Part shown: in pieces, positions 1 to 9,181 of the stretch
Numbering within the stretch: position 1 is the stretch's first letter
How the letters are laid out: every line of letters begins with the position of its first letter
Assembly: GCF_900101475.1 (NCBI RefSeq)
Contig: NZ_FMZV01000004.1
Coordinates: 282,450 to 346,449, forward strand
Reading direction: 5' to 3'
DNA from: Ruegeria marina
Lineage (GTDB): Bacteria; Pseudomonadota; Alphaproteobacteria; Rhodobacterales; Rhodobacteraceae
DNA: 64,000 nt
Position numbers and translations under genes: made by a program
Notes under the pieces: model-generated
The model's database searches: none
What the model was told of the DNA's origin: nothing
Seen by the model: only the letters and a program-made list of their open reading frames with translations

Positions 1-242
1 CGGTTCTGTACTGCCGCCCCGACCAGACGCCTGACCTTGCGCGCCGCGCGTCTGCGCAGAGCCTCTTCACCGTCCGCCCGGTCCAGTCGCAACAACCCAA
101 CAGGCCCGTCCACCTGAACGGCCTCACCCCGCCAGGACCAGACTGCTCCCGCGGTCAAGGTATCGAGAGAAGCCCCCTCGAGTCCATCTAGATCTGTTTG
201 CGACCAGGAAATGACGAACGTGCCACGAAAGCCCGTTTTCAT
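1..242 (-). CDS. Hint-domain-like protein, N-terminal part (cut by window edge)
   Basis: Reverse-strand reading frame that opens at an ATG at 242-240 and runs without a stop off the left edge of the window, giving about 80 residues. The start MKTGFRGTFVISWSQTDLDG, a following Val-Trp-Ser-Trp-Arg-Gly-Glu stretch and an Arg-rich Arg-Arg-Ala-Ala-Arg-Lys-Val-Arg-Arg segment resemble, from memory, the N-terminal part of Hint-domain proteins common in Rhodobacteraceae, where this part precedes the self-processing Hint fold. The Hint domain itself lies outside the window, so the assignment rests on the N-terminus only. Confidence 0.55.
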   Translation of the reverse strand, partial: MKTGFRGTFVISWSQTDLDGLEGASLDTLTAGAVWSWRGEAVQVDGPVGLLRLDRADGEEALRRRAARKVRRLVGAAVQN

Positions 243-547
243 TTACCGTCTGCCTGCCTCATTTTTTTATTAGAGGATCGTTAGCAAATTTAGTGACGTT
301 GCGGAAGATCTTTGTTTCCAGTCCCTTGAACCGTGCTTTTCATGCCTCACCCCATTTGGGCCATCTGCTGCCGGATTTTCACGGGGCAAAGATCCTGCCA
401 CAAAACGGCGGCCCGTGCGTTCGACCAAGGCGTTCGCAAATTGGACTGGTCAAATCTTGCCAGTTTGGCGCTGTTGCAGCAGACCACAACGGTTAGACTT
501 TCCGGGCAACCCCGACACCGAACCAGGAAAACCGGATCGCCCTGCCC
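243..547. other. Non-coding gap between divergent genes
   Basis: About 300 bases between the divergent Hint-like gene and the molybdopterin oxidoreductase. The first 60 bases are AT-rich (a run of T near 263-270) and could hold the promoters. I see no convincing small gene, tRNA or strong hairpin. The short open frames present lack a good ribosome site and recognisable protein character. Confidence 0.5.
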
Positions 548-2575
548 ATGAACTTGCCTTCTGTCTGCCCTCTGGATTGCCCCGACACCTGCAGCCTTGA
601 CGTCACGGTCGAAAACGGACGCGTGTCCAGGGTTCATGGATCGCGTGCAAACCCCTTCACCGCCGGAGTCATCTGCAACAAGGTGGCGCGTTACTATCCC
701 GATTTCGTGCACGGCCCCCGACGCCTTGCAAGACCCCTGCGGCGGACCGGGCCGCGCGGATCCGGCAGCTTCGCGCCGATCAGCTGGGATGAGGCATTGG
801 ACCTGATCCACGATGGTTTCACCCGCGCCATCGCCGGGCATGGTCCACAATCCGTCCTGCCGTTCAACTATGCGGGCCCGCACGGAGAACTCGCCGGCGG
901 ATCGATGGATCGAAGGTTTTTCTACCGGATGGGAGCAACGATGCTGGAGCGCGGCCCGCTGTGCGGGGGCGTGCGCGGTACAGCTTATACCAGCCTCTTC
1001 GGCCCGGCCCCAGGCATGCCGCCGGAGCAGGCCGCCCTGGCCGATCTGGTGCTGGTCTGGGGCAACAATGTCACGGTATCCAACCTCCATCTCATGCGTG
1101 TTCTGAAACAGGTTCGCGCCAACGGCGGCCGGGTCATGGTGATCGACCCGCACCGGATCAAGCTGGCCGAGCAATGCGACCTCTATCTGCAAATCCGTCC
1201 GGGCACGGATGTCGTTCTGGCGATGGCGCTGGCGTCCGAGCTTGACCGACGCGGCGCGCTCGACATCGGGTTCATTGCGCGCTGGGTCCATGGGGCCGAT
1301 GCCTATCTCGACGCCGCCCGCGCCTTTGGCGTGGGGGATGTCGAACGCGAATGCGGCCTGACAGCGGTGCAGTTCCACATGCTGGCCGACTGGATCGCAG
1401 CGGCACGAACCATGGCGACATCGCTTGGCAACGGGATCGAGCGTGGCGCGTCCGGCGGGTCGGGCCTGCGTGCCGCCATGGCGCTCAACGCGCTGACGGG
1501 CCATCACGGGCGGCCCGGCGCGGGGGTGATCGCCAAGCCGGGGGGCGCCTTTCCCCGGACCACGGCGCGCTTGCAGGGCGACCACCTGAAGCAACCGGGC
1601 ACCCGGGTCTTCAACATCGTGGACGTGGCCGAGAAACTGCTGGACGAAACACTCGACCCGCCGGTCAAGGCGCTGATGATCTACAATCACAATCCCGTCG
1701 CAACCCATCCCGACCAGACCGCCATGATGCGCGCCCTCAAGCGCGACGATCTTTTCACGGTCGGCGCCGACGTGGTGATGACGGACAGCATGGCGTTCTG
1801 CGACGTGGTCCTGCCGGCCTCGAGCCATTTCGAATATGCCGATATCTACGGCGCCTATGGGCAGGCCTATCTGCAACGGGCGGAACCGGTCATTACCCCT
1901 GTGGGCGAGAGCCTGCCCAATACCGAGATCTTCCGACGCCTCGCCGCGCGGTTCGGTTATGACGAACCGGAATTTCACGACGACGATGCCAGCCTGATGG
2001 ATCAGGCGATGGATGGGACCGACCCCAGGCTGGGTGGCCTCGCGCCCCGTGACCTGCCCACCGACCGGGCGCTGGACATGGGCCGCCGCGGCGATGCGCC
2101 GATGGTGATGTGCGACACGGTTTTTCCGGCGACGCCATCAGGCCGGATCGAGTTGTACAGCCATGACCTCGAAAAACGGTTTGGCTGCGGCCTGCCCGCC
2201 TATCGGCCTGTTTCGGCCGACCTGCCGTTTTCCCTGATCACTCCGGGTTCAGCCAAACGGACCAACGCCACCTTTGGCGGCCATCCTGACAGCCAGGGTA
2301 TCGAAACGGTCGAAATCCACCCCGAGGATGCTGCACGGCTTGGTCTTGCCGATGGAGAACGCGTGCTTGTCGGCAATGCCCGCGGCACGGTCGAATTGCT
2401 TCTGTCGATCACTGATGCCACCTTGCCGGGCGTGCTCTACAGCCCCAAGGGCACATGGCGCGAAACCTCCTCCACCGGCCTGACCGTCAACGCGCTGATC
2501 CCGGCAGACATTCGTGCGGATATCGAACGGGGTGCGGCCTACAACGAGACCTTTGTCGAGCTGCGCCGGGCCTAG
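548..2575 (+). CDS. Molybdopterin (bis-MGD) oxidoreductase with N-terminal 4Fe-4S site
   Basis: A 675-residue protein of the DMSO reductase/formate dehydrogenase superfamily. Four N-terminal cysteines (7, 11, 15 and 43) in the C-x3-C-x3-C-x27-C arrangement form the expected [4Fe-4S] site. The middle carries the molybdopterin oxidoreductase fold, and Cys139 in a Gly-Pro-Leu-Cys-Gly-Gly setting is a possible Mo ligand. The last 110 residues fit the molydopterin-dinucleotide binding domain. There is no Tat signal, so it is probably cytoplasmic. No partner electron-transfer subunit is adjacent, and the substrate cannot be told from the sequence. Its stop overlaps that of the convergent GNAT gene within a CCTAGG palindrome. 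Confidence 0.88.
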   Translation: MNLPSVCPLDCPDTCSLDVTVENGRVSRVHGSRANPFTAGVICNKVARYYPDFVHGPRRLARPLRRTGPRGSGSFAPISWDEALDLIHDGFTRAIAGHGPQSVLPFNYAGPHGELAGGSMDRRFFYRMGATMLERGPLCGGVRGTAYTSLFGPAPGMPPEQAALADLVLVWGNNVTVSNLHLMRVLKQVRANGGRVMVIDPHRIKLAEQCDLYLQIRPGTDVVLAMALASELDRRGALDIGFIARWVHGADAYLDAARAFGVGDVERECGLTAVQFHMLADWIAAARTMATSLGNGIERGASGGSGLRAAMALNALTGHHGRPGAGVIAKPGGAFPRTTARLQGDHLKQPGTRVFNIVDVAEKLLDETLDPPVKALMIYNHNPVATHPDQTAMMRALKRDDLFTVGADVVMTDSMAFCDVVLPASSHFEYADIYGAYGQAYLQRAEPVITPVGESLPNTEIFRRLAARFGYDEPEFHDDDASLMDQAMDGTDPRLGGLAPRDLPTDRALDMGRRGDAPMVMCDTVFPATPSGRIELYSHDLEKRFGCGLPAYRPVSADLPFSLITPGSAKRTNATFGGHPDSQGIETVEIHPEDAARLGLADGERVLVGNARGTVELLLSITDATLPGVLYSPKGTWRETSSTGLTVNALIPADIRADIERGAAYNETFVELRRA

Positions 2576-3279
2576 GCCCGGCATTTCACGAGGCTACGCC
2601 TCTGATTGCCCCCGGCATCGAAATTCTCCGGCGACAGCCAGGCCTCGACCCCGCGCTGCACCTTCGGCCAGTTGCGGTCGAGGATCGAGAACCAGGCGGT
2701 ATCACGGTTGCGTCCCTTGTAGACGATGGCCTGTTCGAACAGCCCGTCATGGGTGAATCCAAGCCGCGCCGCCGCGCGGCGCGAGGGGGCGTTGAGCGCA
2801 TCGCATTTCCATTCGTACCGGCGATACCCCAGATCGTCGAACGCATGCGCCATCATGAGGTACATCGCCTCGGTCGCCGCAGGTGTCCGTTGCAGCGGGG
2901 GCGCATAGGCTATGCCGCCGACCTCGATCACCCCATGCTCGGGCTGGATCCTCATGAAGCTGGCGATTCCCAGCGCCCGCCCGGTGGTCCGGTCAAGAAT
3001 GGCGTAATAAACCGGATCGTCGCCCCTGCTCATGTCTGCGAGGAATTCCGCGAATGCAGCCTGCCCGGCAAAAGGCCCGAAGGGCATGTAGGTCCAGCTG
3101 CGCCCGTCGATATCTGTCGCGAACGCCTGCCACAAATCATCGGAATGACTGGCCGCATCCAGCGGCTCAAGCCGGGTGAACCGCCCTTCCAGAATGCGGC
3201 GATCCGGACGCGGTCGCTTCTGCCATTCAGGCAGGGCAAACCCGATGGGTTGGCCGAGATGGTTTGTAGCGTGGTCCAT
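2572..3279 (-). CDS. GNAT family N-acetyltransferase
   Basis: A 235-residue protein of the RimJ/RimL-like GNAT class. It has the typical order: an N-terminal Arg-Leu-Glu-Pro-Leu strand near residue 30, a Gly-Ile-Ala-Ser-Phe-Met central strand, a Val-Glu-Val-Gly-Gly-Ile strand and a C-terminal Arg-Arg-Ala-Ala-Arg-Leu-Gly-Phe motif. These bind acetyl-CoA and place the acceptor amine. The start at 3279 was preferred over a longer frame (to 3417) because the extension overlaps the divergent MocR gene and lacks GNAT character. It lies 89 bp from that MocR regulator, which often controls its divergent neighbour. Substrate unknown. Confidence 0.88.
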   Translation of the reverse strand: MDHATNHLGQPIGFALPEWQKRPRPDRRILEGRFTRLEPLDAASHSDDLWQAFATDIDGRSWTYMPFGPFAGQAAFAEFLADMSRGDDPVYYAILDRTTGRALGIASFMRIQPEHGVIEVGGIAYAPPLQRTPAATEAMYLMMAHAFDDLGYRRYEWKCDALNAPSRRAAARLGFTHDGLFEQAIVYKGRNRDTAWFSILDRNWPKVQRGVEAWLSPENFDAGGNQRRSLVKCRA

Positions 3280-3368
3280 GTTCCGTCCTTCCAGAATACG
3301 GGCCTGTTTGCCGCCGATCCGGCTTTCCGTTAACGTCCAAAAATTCCCAATCTGAACAGACCAATTCC

Positions 3369-4769
3369 ATGACGCAAACCTCCTGGCCCGCAATTTCCAT
3401 TGACCGGAACGACCCATTGCCGGTGTTCGAACAGATTTGCGCCGCGATCCGGAGCAGAGCGGTCAACGGCCAGTTGCCCGCCGGCAGCAAGATGCCGCCC
3501 ACCCGCGCCCTGGCCGCGGAACTGGGGGTATCGCGGTCGACCGTGATTACCGCATATGATCAGCTGGTTGCCGAAGGCTATCTGAGCGCAAGGCAAGGAT
3601 CGGGGCACGTGGTCTGCGCCATGGGAGAGGTCGAGATGACCGCACGGCCCCCCATCCGCTCCGCACCCGCACCGCAGGCGCCGCCCGGCCCAAGGCCGTT
3701 TGCCGCAGGCACGCCCGACATGCGTCTGTTTCCCTACCGGCAATGGGCAAAGACGGTGGCCCGCCTCTGCCGAACCAACCCGCAGGCGATGTTCAGCACC
3801 GGCGACAGTTTCGGCAACCCGGCCCTGCGCGAGGCCATCGTCGCCCATCTGCGCGACTGGCGCGGTATCGACACAGCGCCACACCAGGTAATCATCACCG
3901 CTGGCGCCACTGACGCGCTGGAACTGTGCATGCGGACCTTGACCGGACCGGGCGACGCCGTCGCGCTGGAAACTCCCGGCTATCCACCACTGCATGCCTT
4001 TTCCGCCGCACAGGGGTTGCAAACCGTGCTGCTGCCGATCGACGACGAAGGCGCCACCCTGCCCGCTCGGGACAGAGCGGCCAAACTCGCCATTCTGACA
4101 CCCTCCCACCAGTACCCGCTGGGCGGTGCAATGTCGCCAAGCCGCCGCCGCGCATTTGTCAATTGGGCGCAAACCACGGGCGGATGGATCGTCGAGGACG
4201 ATTATGACAGCGAGTTCCGCTATGCCGGCCGCCCGATCCCGGCCATGGCCGGTGGTGACAGGCTGGGCCGCACCATCTATGTCGGCTCCTTCTCGAAGAT
4301 CTTCTCGAATGCGCTGCGCCTCGGCTATCTGGTGGTCCCCGTGCCCCTGGCGGGTCGCTTTCGCGCCACGCTGAACCGCTTTGGCCTGAGGGCCGGCTCA
4401 ATGCCGCAGCAGGTTCTGGCCGAGTTCATGGCCTCGGGTGAATTCTACCGCCATCTGCGCAGGGTGCGTCGCATCTATACCGAACGCAGGCGTTACCTTT
4501 TCGACCGGCTGGCGCGCGACTTCGAGTCCTTTGGACGGGCGGTCGATCACCATGCCGGGATGCAGGCGGTGTTGCACCTGCGTGACGGGTACCAGGACAC
4601 CGAAATTTCCGCACTTGCCGAAGGTCAGGGCATCACGATCGAGCCCCTCTCGCGCTATGCCGCCGGTTCGTCGGGGGCAAACGGCCTTGTGCTGGGCTTT
4701 TGCGCCTTCTCCGAGACGGAAATGCAGCCTGCCCTGGATCGCTTGCTTGGCCTGCTGGTCAAGATGTGA
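3369..4769 (+). CDS. MocR/PdxR-type transcriptional regulator (GntR HTH + aminotransferase fold)
   Basis: A 466-residue fusion of a GntR winged helix (about residues 12-80, with the Pro-Thr-Arg-Ala-Leu-Ala-Ala-Glu-Leu-Gly-Val-Ser-Arg recognition region) and a fold-type I aminotransferase domain. The PLP lysine is Lys310 in Ser-Phe-Ser-Lys-Ile-Phe. Family members sense PLP or amino compounds and act on neighbouring promoters. Divergence from the GNAT gene makes that gene the likeliest target (inference). Length and both domains are complete. Confidence 0.93.
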   Translation: MTQTSWPAISIDRNDPLPVFEQICAAIRSRAVNGQLPAGSKMPPTRALAAELGVSRSTVITAYDQLVAEGYLSARQGSGHVVCAMGEVEMTARPPIRSAPAPQAPPGPRPFAAGTPDMRLFPYRQWAKTVARLCRTNPQAMFSTGDSFGNPALREAIVAHLRDWRGIDTAPHQVIITAGATDALELCMRTLTGPGDAVALETPGYPPLHAFSAAQGLQTVLLPIDDEGATLPARDRAAKLAILTPSHQYPLGGAMSPSRRRAFVNWAQTTGGWIVEDDYDSEFRYAGRPIPAMAGGDRLGRTIYVGSFSKIFSNALRLGYLVVPVPLAGRFRATLNRFGLRAGSMPQQVLAEFMASGEFYRHLRRVRRIYTERRRYLFDRLARDFESFGRAVDHHAGMQAVLHLRDGYQDTEISALAEGQGITIEPLSRYAAGSSGANGLVLGFCAFSETEMQPALDRLLGLLVKM

Positions 4770-4823
4770 CGTCTCCGTCCTCGCGAGACACAACAGCCGT
4801 GACGACCCGAACCAGGGGCAGGG

Positions 4824-4851
4824 AAACAATGTGTTTACAAATGCATTGTTT
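4824..4851. promoter_or_regulatory. Inverted repeat upstream of the metalloprotease gene (possible operator)
   Basis: AAACAATG and CATTGTTT form perfect 8-bp half-sites separated by 12 bases, ending 68 bases before the metalloprotease start. The stretch is AT-rich compared with its surroundings. It could bind a dimeric regulator or lie in the promoter. No regulator is identified. Confidence 0.4.
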
Positions 4852-4919
4852 ATCTGGACAATTTTAGCTGCAATTCTTTTGCATTTATTATGACCAGCAA
4901 AAATTCGGAGGTCCGGCAC

Positions 4920-6242
4920 ATGAACCGTGAACTACTCCCGAACCAGTTTCAGGGCATCCTCGACGATGTGCTTGAGGATATCTTTGGTGAAACTTTCCCT
5001 GCGGTTTCCGGCAATTCTCCGGACTCACAAAGTCAGCCGGACTGGCCTGACCTTCCTTTTTTCCAGCAATTCGATCCTGAAGTGGATGAATTCCAGCTGA
5101 CCCAGCCGTCTTATCAGCCCGGCGCTGCGGCATATCCGGCCAGTGGCAACGCAGTTCTGACGGGGGTCGATTCCAACGGCCCGACGGCGCCGGCCGTCAA
5201 ACCTGGCAGCGATGGCGACGGTGGCGGCGGCAAGGGCGGCGGCAAGGGCGGCGGCAAGAACACCGATCCGCCTGCGGAACCCGGTGTTTCCGAGAACAAC
5301 CCTGACCAGGTGTTGATCGACACCGGAGGCACGACCGAACTCGGGACAAATGGCGGAAACTTCTATTTCTCCAGCGATGGCGGCGAGCGGACCGGTTCGA
5401 CCATCGACTCGATTTCCGGCTTCGATATCGTCCTGGAATATGTCGGCGACTGGTCCTCGGCTCTGGCGCAAACCTGGCAGACGGCACTTGAGAACTCGGC
5501 GGATTTCTTCACCAACTTCATCACCGAAGGCCTGTTCGTCGAGGTGGACAGCAACGGCACTGCCATGGCCGACTCGCTGATCAACAATGGTTCCGTCTAC
5601 TGGGACGATCTGTGGATTCAGGTCGAGATCGGCGATATCCCGACAAGCGGCGTACTTGCATCCGCAGGACCGTCGGCATTCTGGGGCGCCGCAGCCGGAA
5701 CGACCAGTGGCTGGATGCCGGCGGCAGGTTCCATGTCGATCGACACCGACTACAACCTGACCCTGGACCAGGCCACCCTGATAGCCACGCATGAAATGAT
5801 GCATGTTCTGGGAGTCGGAACGCTCTGGGGACAGAGCAACCCGCTGCTGGCACCGTACAACCACGGTCTGGTGGACAATCGCGGAAATTACACCGGCACC
5901 GCGGCGAACAACGCCTATTCGGCGGAATTCGTCAGCGACGGTGGGCGGATGCCAAGACTGGCCGTGGAAAACGACGGCGGCTCCGGGACGGCAGGCGGAC
6001 ATTGGGAAACCGATCTCGCGGTATCGGCCGTGAACCCGCCGTCCGATCCCAATTCAAATGCGTTCTTTACCGGCGACTTCGCCTATGAACTCATGACCGG
6101 ATGGATCGATCTCTCCAACCCGCAGACGGCTTACCTGTCGGATACCAGCCTGGCGGTTCTCGAAGACCTTGGCTACACCGTCGACTGGAGCGTCGATTAT
6201 CAGTACGACAACTACACGTTCGATTATGGCCTGACCGCCTGA
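4920..6242 (+). CDS. Leishmanolysin-like zinc metalloprotease, probably exported
   Basis: A 440-residue metzincin-type peptidase. The zinc motif HExxHxxG is at His291-Glu292-His295. A later Gly-Gly-His-Trp-Glu supplies a likely third ligand (His361), and Glu-Leu-Met-Thr-Gly-Trp (Met392) fits a Met-turn, an arrangement known from bacterial leishmanolysin-related enzymes. An acidic N-terminal region is joined by a Gly/Lys-rich linker (three Gly-Gly-Gly-Lys units, about residues 101-112). The start at 4920 was chosen because GGAGG lies 8 bases upstream; an in-frame ATG at 4890 has no such site. No Sec signal is visible, so any export would need another route. Confidence 0.85.
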   Translation: MNRELLPNQFQGILDDVLEDIFGETFPAVSGNSPDSQSQPDWPDLPFFQQFDPEVDEFQLTQPSYQPGAAAYPASGNAVLTGVDSNGPTAPAVKPGSDGDGGGGKGGGKGGGKNTDPPAEPGVSENNPDQVLIDTGGTTELGTNGGNFYFSSDGGERTGSTIDSISGFDIVLEYVGDWSSALAQTWQTALENSADFFTNFITEGLFVEVDSNGTAMADSLINNGSVYWDDLWIQVEIGDIPTSGVLASAGPSAFWGAAAGTTSGWMPAAGSMSIDTDYNLTLDQATLIATHEMMHVLGVGTLWGQSNPLLAPYNHGLVDNRGNYTGTAANNAYSAEFVSDGGRMPRLAVENDGGSGTAGGHWETDLAVSAVNPPSDPNSNAFFTGDFAYELMTGWIDLSNPQTAYLSDTSLAVLEDLGYTVDWSVDYQYDNYTFDYGLTA

Positions 6243-6309
6243 GTCCCGAATTCGCTCCGCGCCATGTCGTGCTGGCGTCTACCGGCCGGCAGGGTGGGCA
6301 CGGGGGCAA

Positions 6310-6729
6310 TCAGATCACGCCGATTTCCGCCAGCGCCCGGTTCAGCGCCTCCGGCAACGCGTCGTCCTGCGCCCTGTTCTTCGGCAGGTCGGGCGGCGCG
6401 TCCTCGGGGTTCAGGTAGCGCCAGCCCTGGAACGGGCGTTTCGGCGCGCTCTGCGTGCGGTGCAGTTCGGGGTCGAGCACGATGGCGCAATGGCGGGTGC
6501 CATCCTGCCCGGTGACCTCGTCCAGCCGCAACACCCGCTGACGACATTGCACCTGCCCCTTGATCACCCAGTAGATCGACCCGCCGTTCACGATCTCGGT
6601 CTCGCGCTTGGGCCACATGCGGGTGACATGGCGCGGCAAACCGTCGGCAAACCGCTGGCGGTACCGCTCCTGCCACTCCGACAGGTCATCGACGCTTTCG
6701 GTTCCCACGCTCAGCTTGATCAGGTGCAT
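6310..6729 (-). CDS. DUF1489 family protein
   Basis: A 139-residue protein beginning MHLIKLSVGTESVDDLSEW, typical of DUF1489, a small alphaproteobacterial family of unknown function. Conserved-looking features are the Gly-Gly-Ser-Ile-Tyr-Trp-Val-Ile-Lys-Gly strand and a Phe-Gln-Gly-Trp-Arg-Tyr-Leu segment. The start at 6729 matches the family N-terminus; an upstream in-frame ATG at 6771 adds unrelated residues. It is divergent from nrdJ and convergent with the metalloprotease. No function is claimed. Confidence 0.85.
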   Translation of the reverse strand: MHLIKLSVGTESVDDLSEWQERYRQRFADGLPRHVTRMWPKRETEIVNGGSIYWVIKGQVQCRQRVLRLDEVTGQDGTRHCAIVLDPELHRTQSAPKRPFQGWRYLNPEDAPPDLPKNRAQDDALPEALNRALAEIGVI

Positions 6730-6733
6730 TGTC

Positions 6734-6753
6734 TTATCCACAGCTTGCCCACA
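6734..6753 (+). promoter_or_regulatory. DnaA box (TTATCCACA) with weaker tandem copy upstream of nrdJ
   Basis: TTATCCACA at 6734-6742 matches the classical strong DnaA box exactly. TTGCCCACA follows in the same orientation at 6745-6753, 11 bases (one helical turn) later, with two mismatches. They sit in the 142-bp gap between DUF1489 and nrdJ. DnaA is known to regulate nrdAB in Escherichia coli; a similar role here is inferred. Confidence 0.45.
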
Positions 6754-6871
6754 GAGTCTTCCCAAGGACATTCATGATATTGTAGCGCACCCGGCCGCCC
6801 CATCAAGCAGTTGTGGTCCCGATCACAATTGGTTTAATCTGGATGCCTCTTCCAAAACAGGGAATCAACCG

Positions 6872-9154
6872 ATGAGCCGTTTCGCCGCCCCCATCGCCGA
6901 GCAGATCTGGGACATGAAGTACCGCTTCAAGCAGGCAGACGGCACCCCGATCGACCTGACGGTCGAGGACAGCTGGCGGCGCATCGCCCGGGACCTGGCC
7001 AAGGTCGAAAAAGACCCAACCCATTGGGAACAGGTGTTTTACGAGGCGCTGGAAGATTTCAAATACCTGCCCGCAGGCCGCATCACCGCGGGCGCCGGCA
7101 CCGCCCGGCAGGTGACCCTGTTCAACTGTTTCGTCATGGGTACCATCCCCGACAGCATGGGTGGCATCTTCGAGATGCTGAAGGAGGCGGCGCTGACCAT
7201 GCAGCAGGGTGGCGGCATCGGTTACGATTTCTCGACCATCCGCCCGCGCGGCGCCGACGTCAAAGGCGTGGCCGCCGACGCATCCGGCCCCTTGAGCTTC
7301 ATGGACGTCTGGGACGCCATGTGCCGCACCATCATGTCGGCAGGCAGCCGCCGCGGCGCGATGATGGCGACCATGCGCTGCGATCACCCCGATATCGAGC
7401 AGTTCATCGCCGCCAAATCCGACCCGGCCCGCCTTCGCATGTTCAACATGTCGGTGCTGGTGACCGATGCTTTCATGGAGGCGGTCAAGGCTGACGGTCC
7501 GTGGGAACTTCAATTCGACGGCAAGATCTATCACACGGTCCAGGCGCGCGACCTGTGGAACCGGATCATGCAGGCGACCTATGACTATGCCGAGCCGGGC
7601 GTGATCTTCATCGACCGCATCAACGCGGCCAACAACCTCAACTATGTCGAGACCATCGCCGCCACCAACCCCTGCGGCGAACAGCCCCTGCCGCCCTATG
7701 GCGCCTGCCTGCTGGGCTCGATCAACCTGGCGCGCCTGGTCAAGAACCCGTTCGAAGCCGGGGCCAAGCTGGACCCCGAGGCGCTGCATCAGCTGGTCGC
7801 CACCGCCGTGCGGATGATGGACAACGTGGTCGATGCGTCGAAATTCCCGCTGCCCGAACAGGCCGCCGAGGCGCGGAACAAGCGCCGCATCGGGCTGGGC
7901 GTCACCGGCCTTGCCGATGCGCTGCTGATGCTGGGCCTGCGCTATGGCAGCGACGAGGCCGCCAAACAGACCGGGGACTGGCTGCACGCCATCGCCCGCG
8001 CCGCCTATCTGGCCTCGGTCGATCTGGCCCGCGAAAAAGGCGCCTTTCCCCTGTTTGACGCCGGGAAATACCTGGCCTCCGGCAACATGATGCAGATGGA
8101 CGAGGATGTGCGCGAGGCGATCCGCACCCATGGCATCCGCAACGCGCTCCTGACCTCGATCGCGCCCACCGGGACCATCTCGCTTTACGCTGGCAACGTC
8201 TCCAGCGGGATCGAACCGGTCTTTGCCTATGCCTATACCCGCAAGGTGCTGCAAAAGGACGGCAGCCGGACCGAGGAAGAGGTGGTGGATTACGCGGTGC
8301 AGATGTGGCGCGACAAGTTCGGCGACACCCCCCTGCCCGACTATTTCGTCAACGCCCAGACGCTGGCCCCCGCCGATCACGTGCGGATGCAGGCGGCGGC
8401 GCAGAAATGGATCGACAGTTCGATTTCCAAGACCATCAACTGCCCCGAGGATATCTCGTTCGACGAGTTCAAGGACGTCTACATGTTGGCCTGGGACCTG
8501 GGCTGCAAGGGCTGCACCACCTACCGGCCAAACGAAGTGACCGGCTCGGTTCTGACCGTGTCGGAAAGCGCCGACACCGCGCCCGGGGAACGCGCCAATG
8601 CACCGCACGGGACCGAGAGCGGCGACGTCATCTACATGTCCGAGCCGCTGGACCGGCCCGAGCATCTCGAAGGCAACACCTACAAGATAAAGTGGCCCGA
8701 CAGCGAACACGCGCTCTACATCACCATCAACGACATCATCGTCGCCGGCCGCAGGCGCCCCTTCGAAGTCTTCATCAACTCCAAGAACATGGAGCATTTC
8801 GCCTGGACCGTGGCGCTGACCCGGATGATCTCGGCGGTGTTCCGGCGCGGCGGCGATATCAGTTTCGTGGTCGAGGAACTGAAGGCCGTGTTCGACCCGC
8901 GCGGCGGTGCCTGGGTCAAGGGCAAATACATTCCGTCGATTCTCGCGGCCATCGGCGGCGTGATCGAACAGCACCTGATCGCCATCGGTTTCCTCGAAGG
9001 CGAAGGCATGGGCCTGAAGACGGACCCGCAGGCGCAGGTGGTGAACGGCGACCAACCGCGTGGCAAGGCCTGCCCCAGCTGTGGTCAGTTCGACATGGTG
9101 ATGATCGAAGGCTGCATGACTTGCCGTAGCTGCGGCCACTCCAAGTGCGGTTAG
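6872..9154 (+). CDS. nrdJ: Adenosylcobalamin-dependent ribonucleoside-diphosphate reductase (class II)
   Basis: A 760-residue class II ribonucleotide reductase that makes deoxyribonucleotides using a cobalamin-derived thiyl radical. Visible signatures are Cys86 in Phe-Asn-Cys-Phe-Val (one redox-active cysteine) and the Asn-Pro-Cys-Gly-Glu active-site motif (thiyl-radical Cys268 and Glu270). A C-terminal Cys-rich tail (Cys-Pro-Ser-Cys, Cys-Met-Thr-Cys, Cys-Gly-His-Ser-Lys-Cys) is used for re-reduction or metal binding. The start at 6872 gives the typical Met-Ser-Arg-Phe N-terminus; the frame extends 88 codons further upstream without family character. Tandem DnaA-box-like sites precede it. Confidence 0.96.
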   Translation: MSRFAAPIAEQIWDMKYRFKQADGTPIDLTVEDSWRRIARDLAKVEKDPTHWEQVFYEALEDFKYLPAGRITAGAGTARQVTLFNCFVMGTIPDSMGGIFEMLKEAALTMQQGGGIGYDFSTIRPRGADVKGVAADASGPLSFMDVWDAMCRTIMSAGSRRGAMMATMRCDHPDIEQFIAAKSDPARLRMFNMSVLVTDAFMEAVKADGPWELQFDGKIYHTVQARDLWNRIMQATYDYAEPGVIFIDRINAANNLNYVETIAATNPCGEQPLPPYGACLLGSINLARLVKNPFEAGAKLDPEALHQLVATAVRMMDNVVDASKFPLPEQAAEARNKRRIGLGVTGLADALLMLGLRYGSDEAAKQTGDWLHAIARAAYLASVDLAREKGAFPLFDAGKYLASGNMMQMDEDVREAIRTHGIRNALLTSIAPTGTISLYAGNVSSGIEPVFAYAYTRKVLQKDGSRTEEEVVDYAVQMWRDKFGDTPLPDYFVNAQTLAPADHVRMQAAAQKWIDSSISKTINCPEDISFDEFKDVYMLAWDLGCKGCTTYRPNEVTGSVLTVSESADTAPGERANAPHGTESGDVIYMSEPLDRPEHLEGNTYKIKWPDSEHALYITINDIIVAGRRRPFEVFINSKNMEHFAWTVALTRMISAVFRRGGDISFVVEELKAVFDPRGGAWVKGKYIPSILAAIGGVIEQHLIAIGFLEGEGMGLKTDPQAQVVNGDQPRGKACPSCGQFDMVMIEGCMTCRSCGHSKCG

Positions 9155-9181
9155 GCCCGCGCAGGAAAACATTAGGTTCTT

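Noticed and set aside
347..1978. Long open frame on the strand opposite the molybdopterin oxidoreductase
   Set aside because: A shadow of the third-codon GC bias of the real gene; its product is low-complexity, His/Arg/Gly-rich and unlike any family.
6754..6871. Cobalamin riboswitch or NrdR box before nrdJ
   Set aside because: I looked for a B12-box-like conserved core and a pair of NrdR 16-mers. Only TGATATTGTAG, a weak half match, is present, which is not enough.
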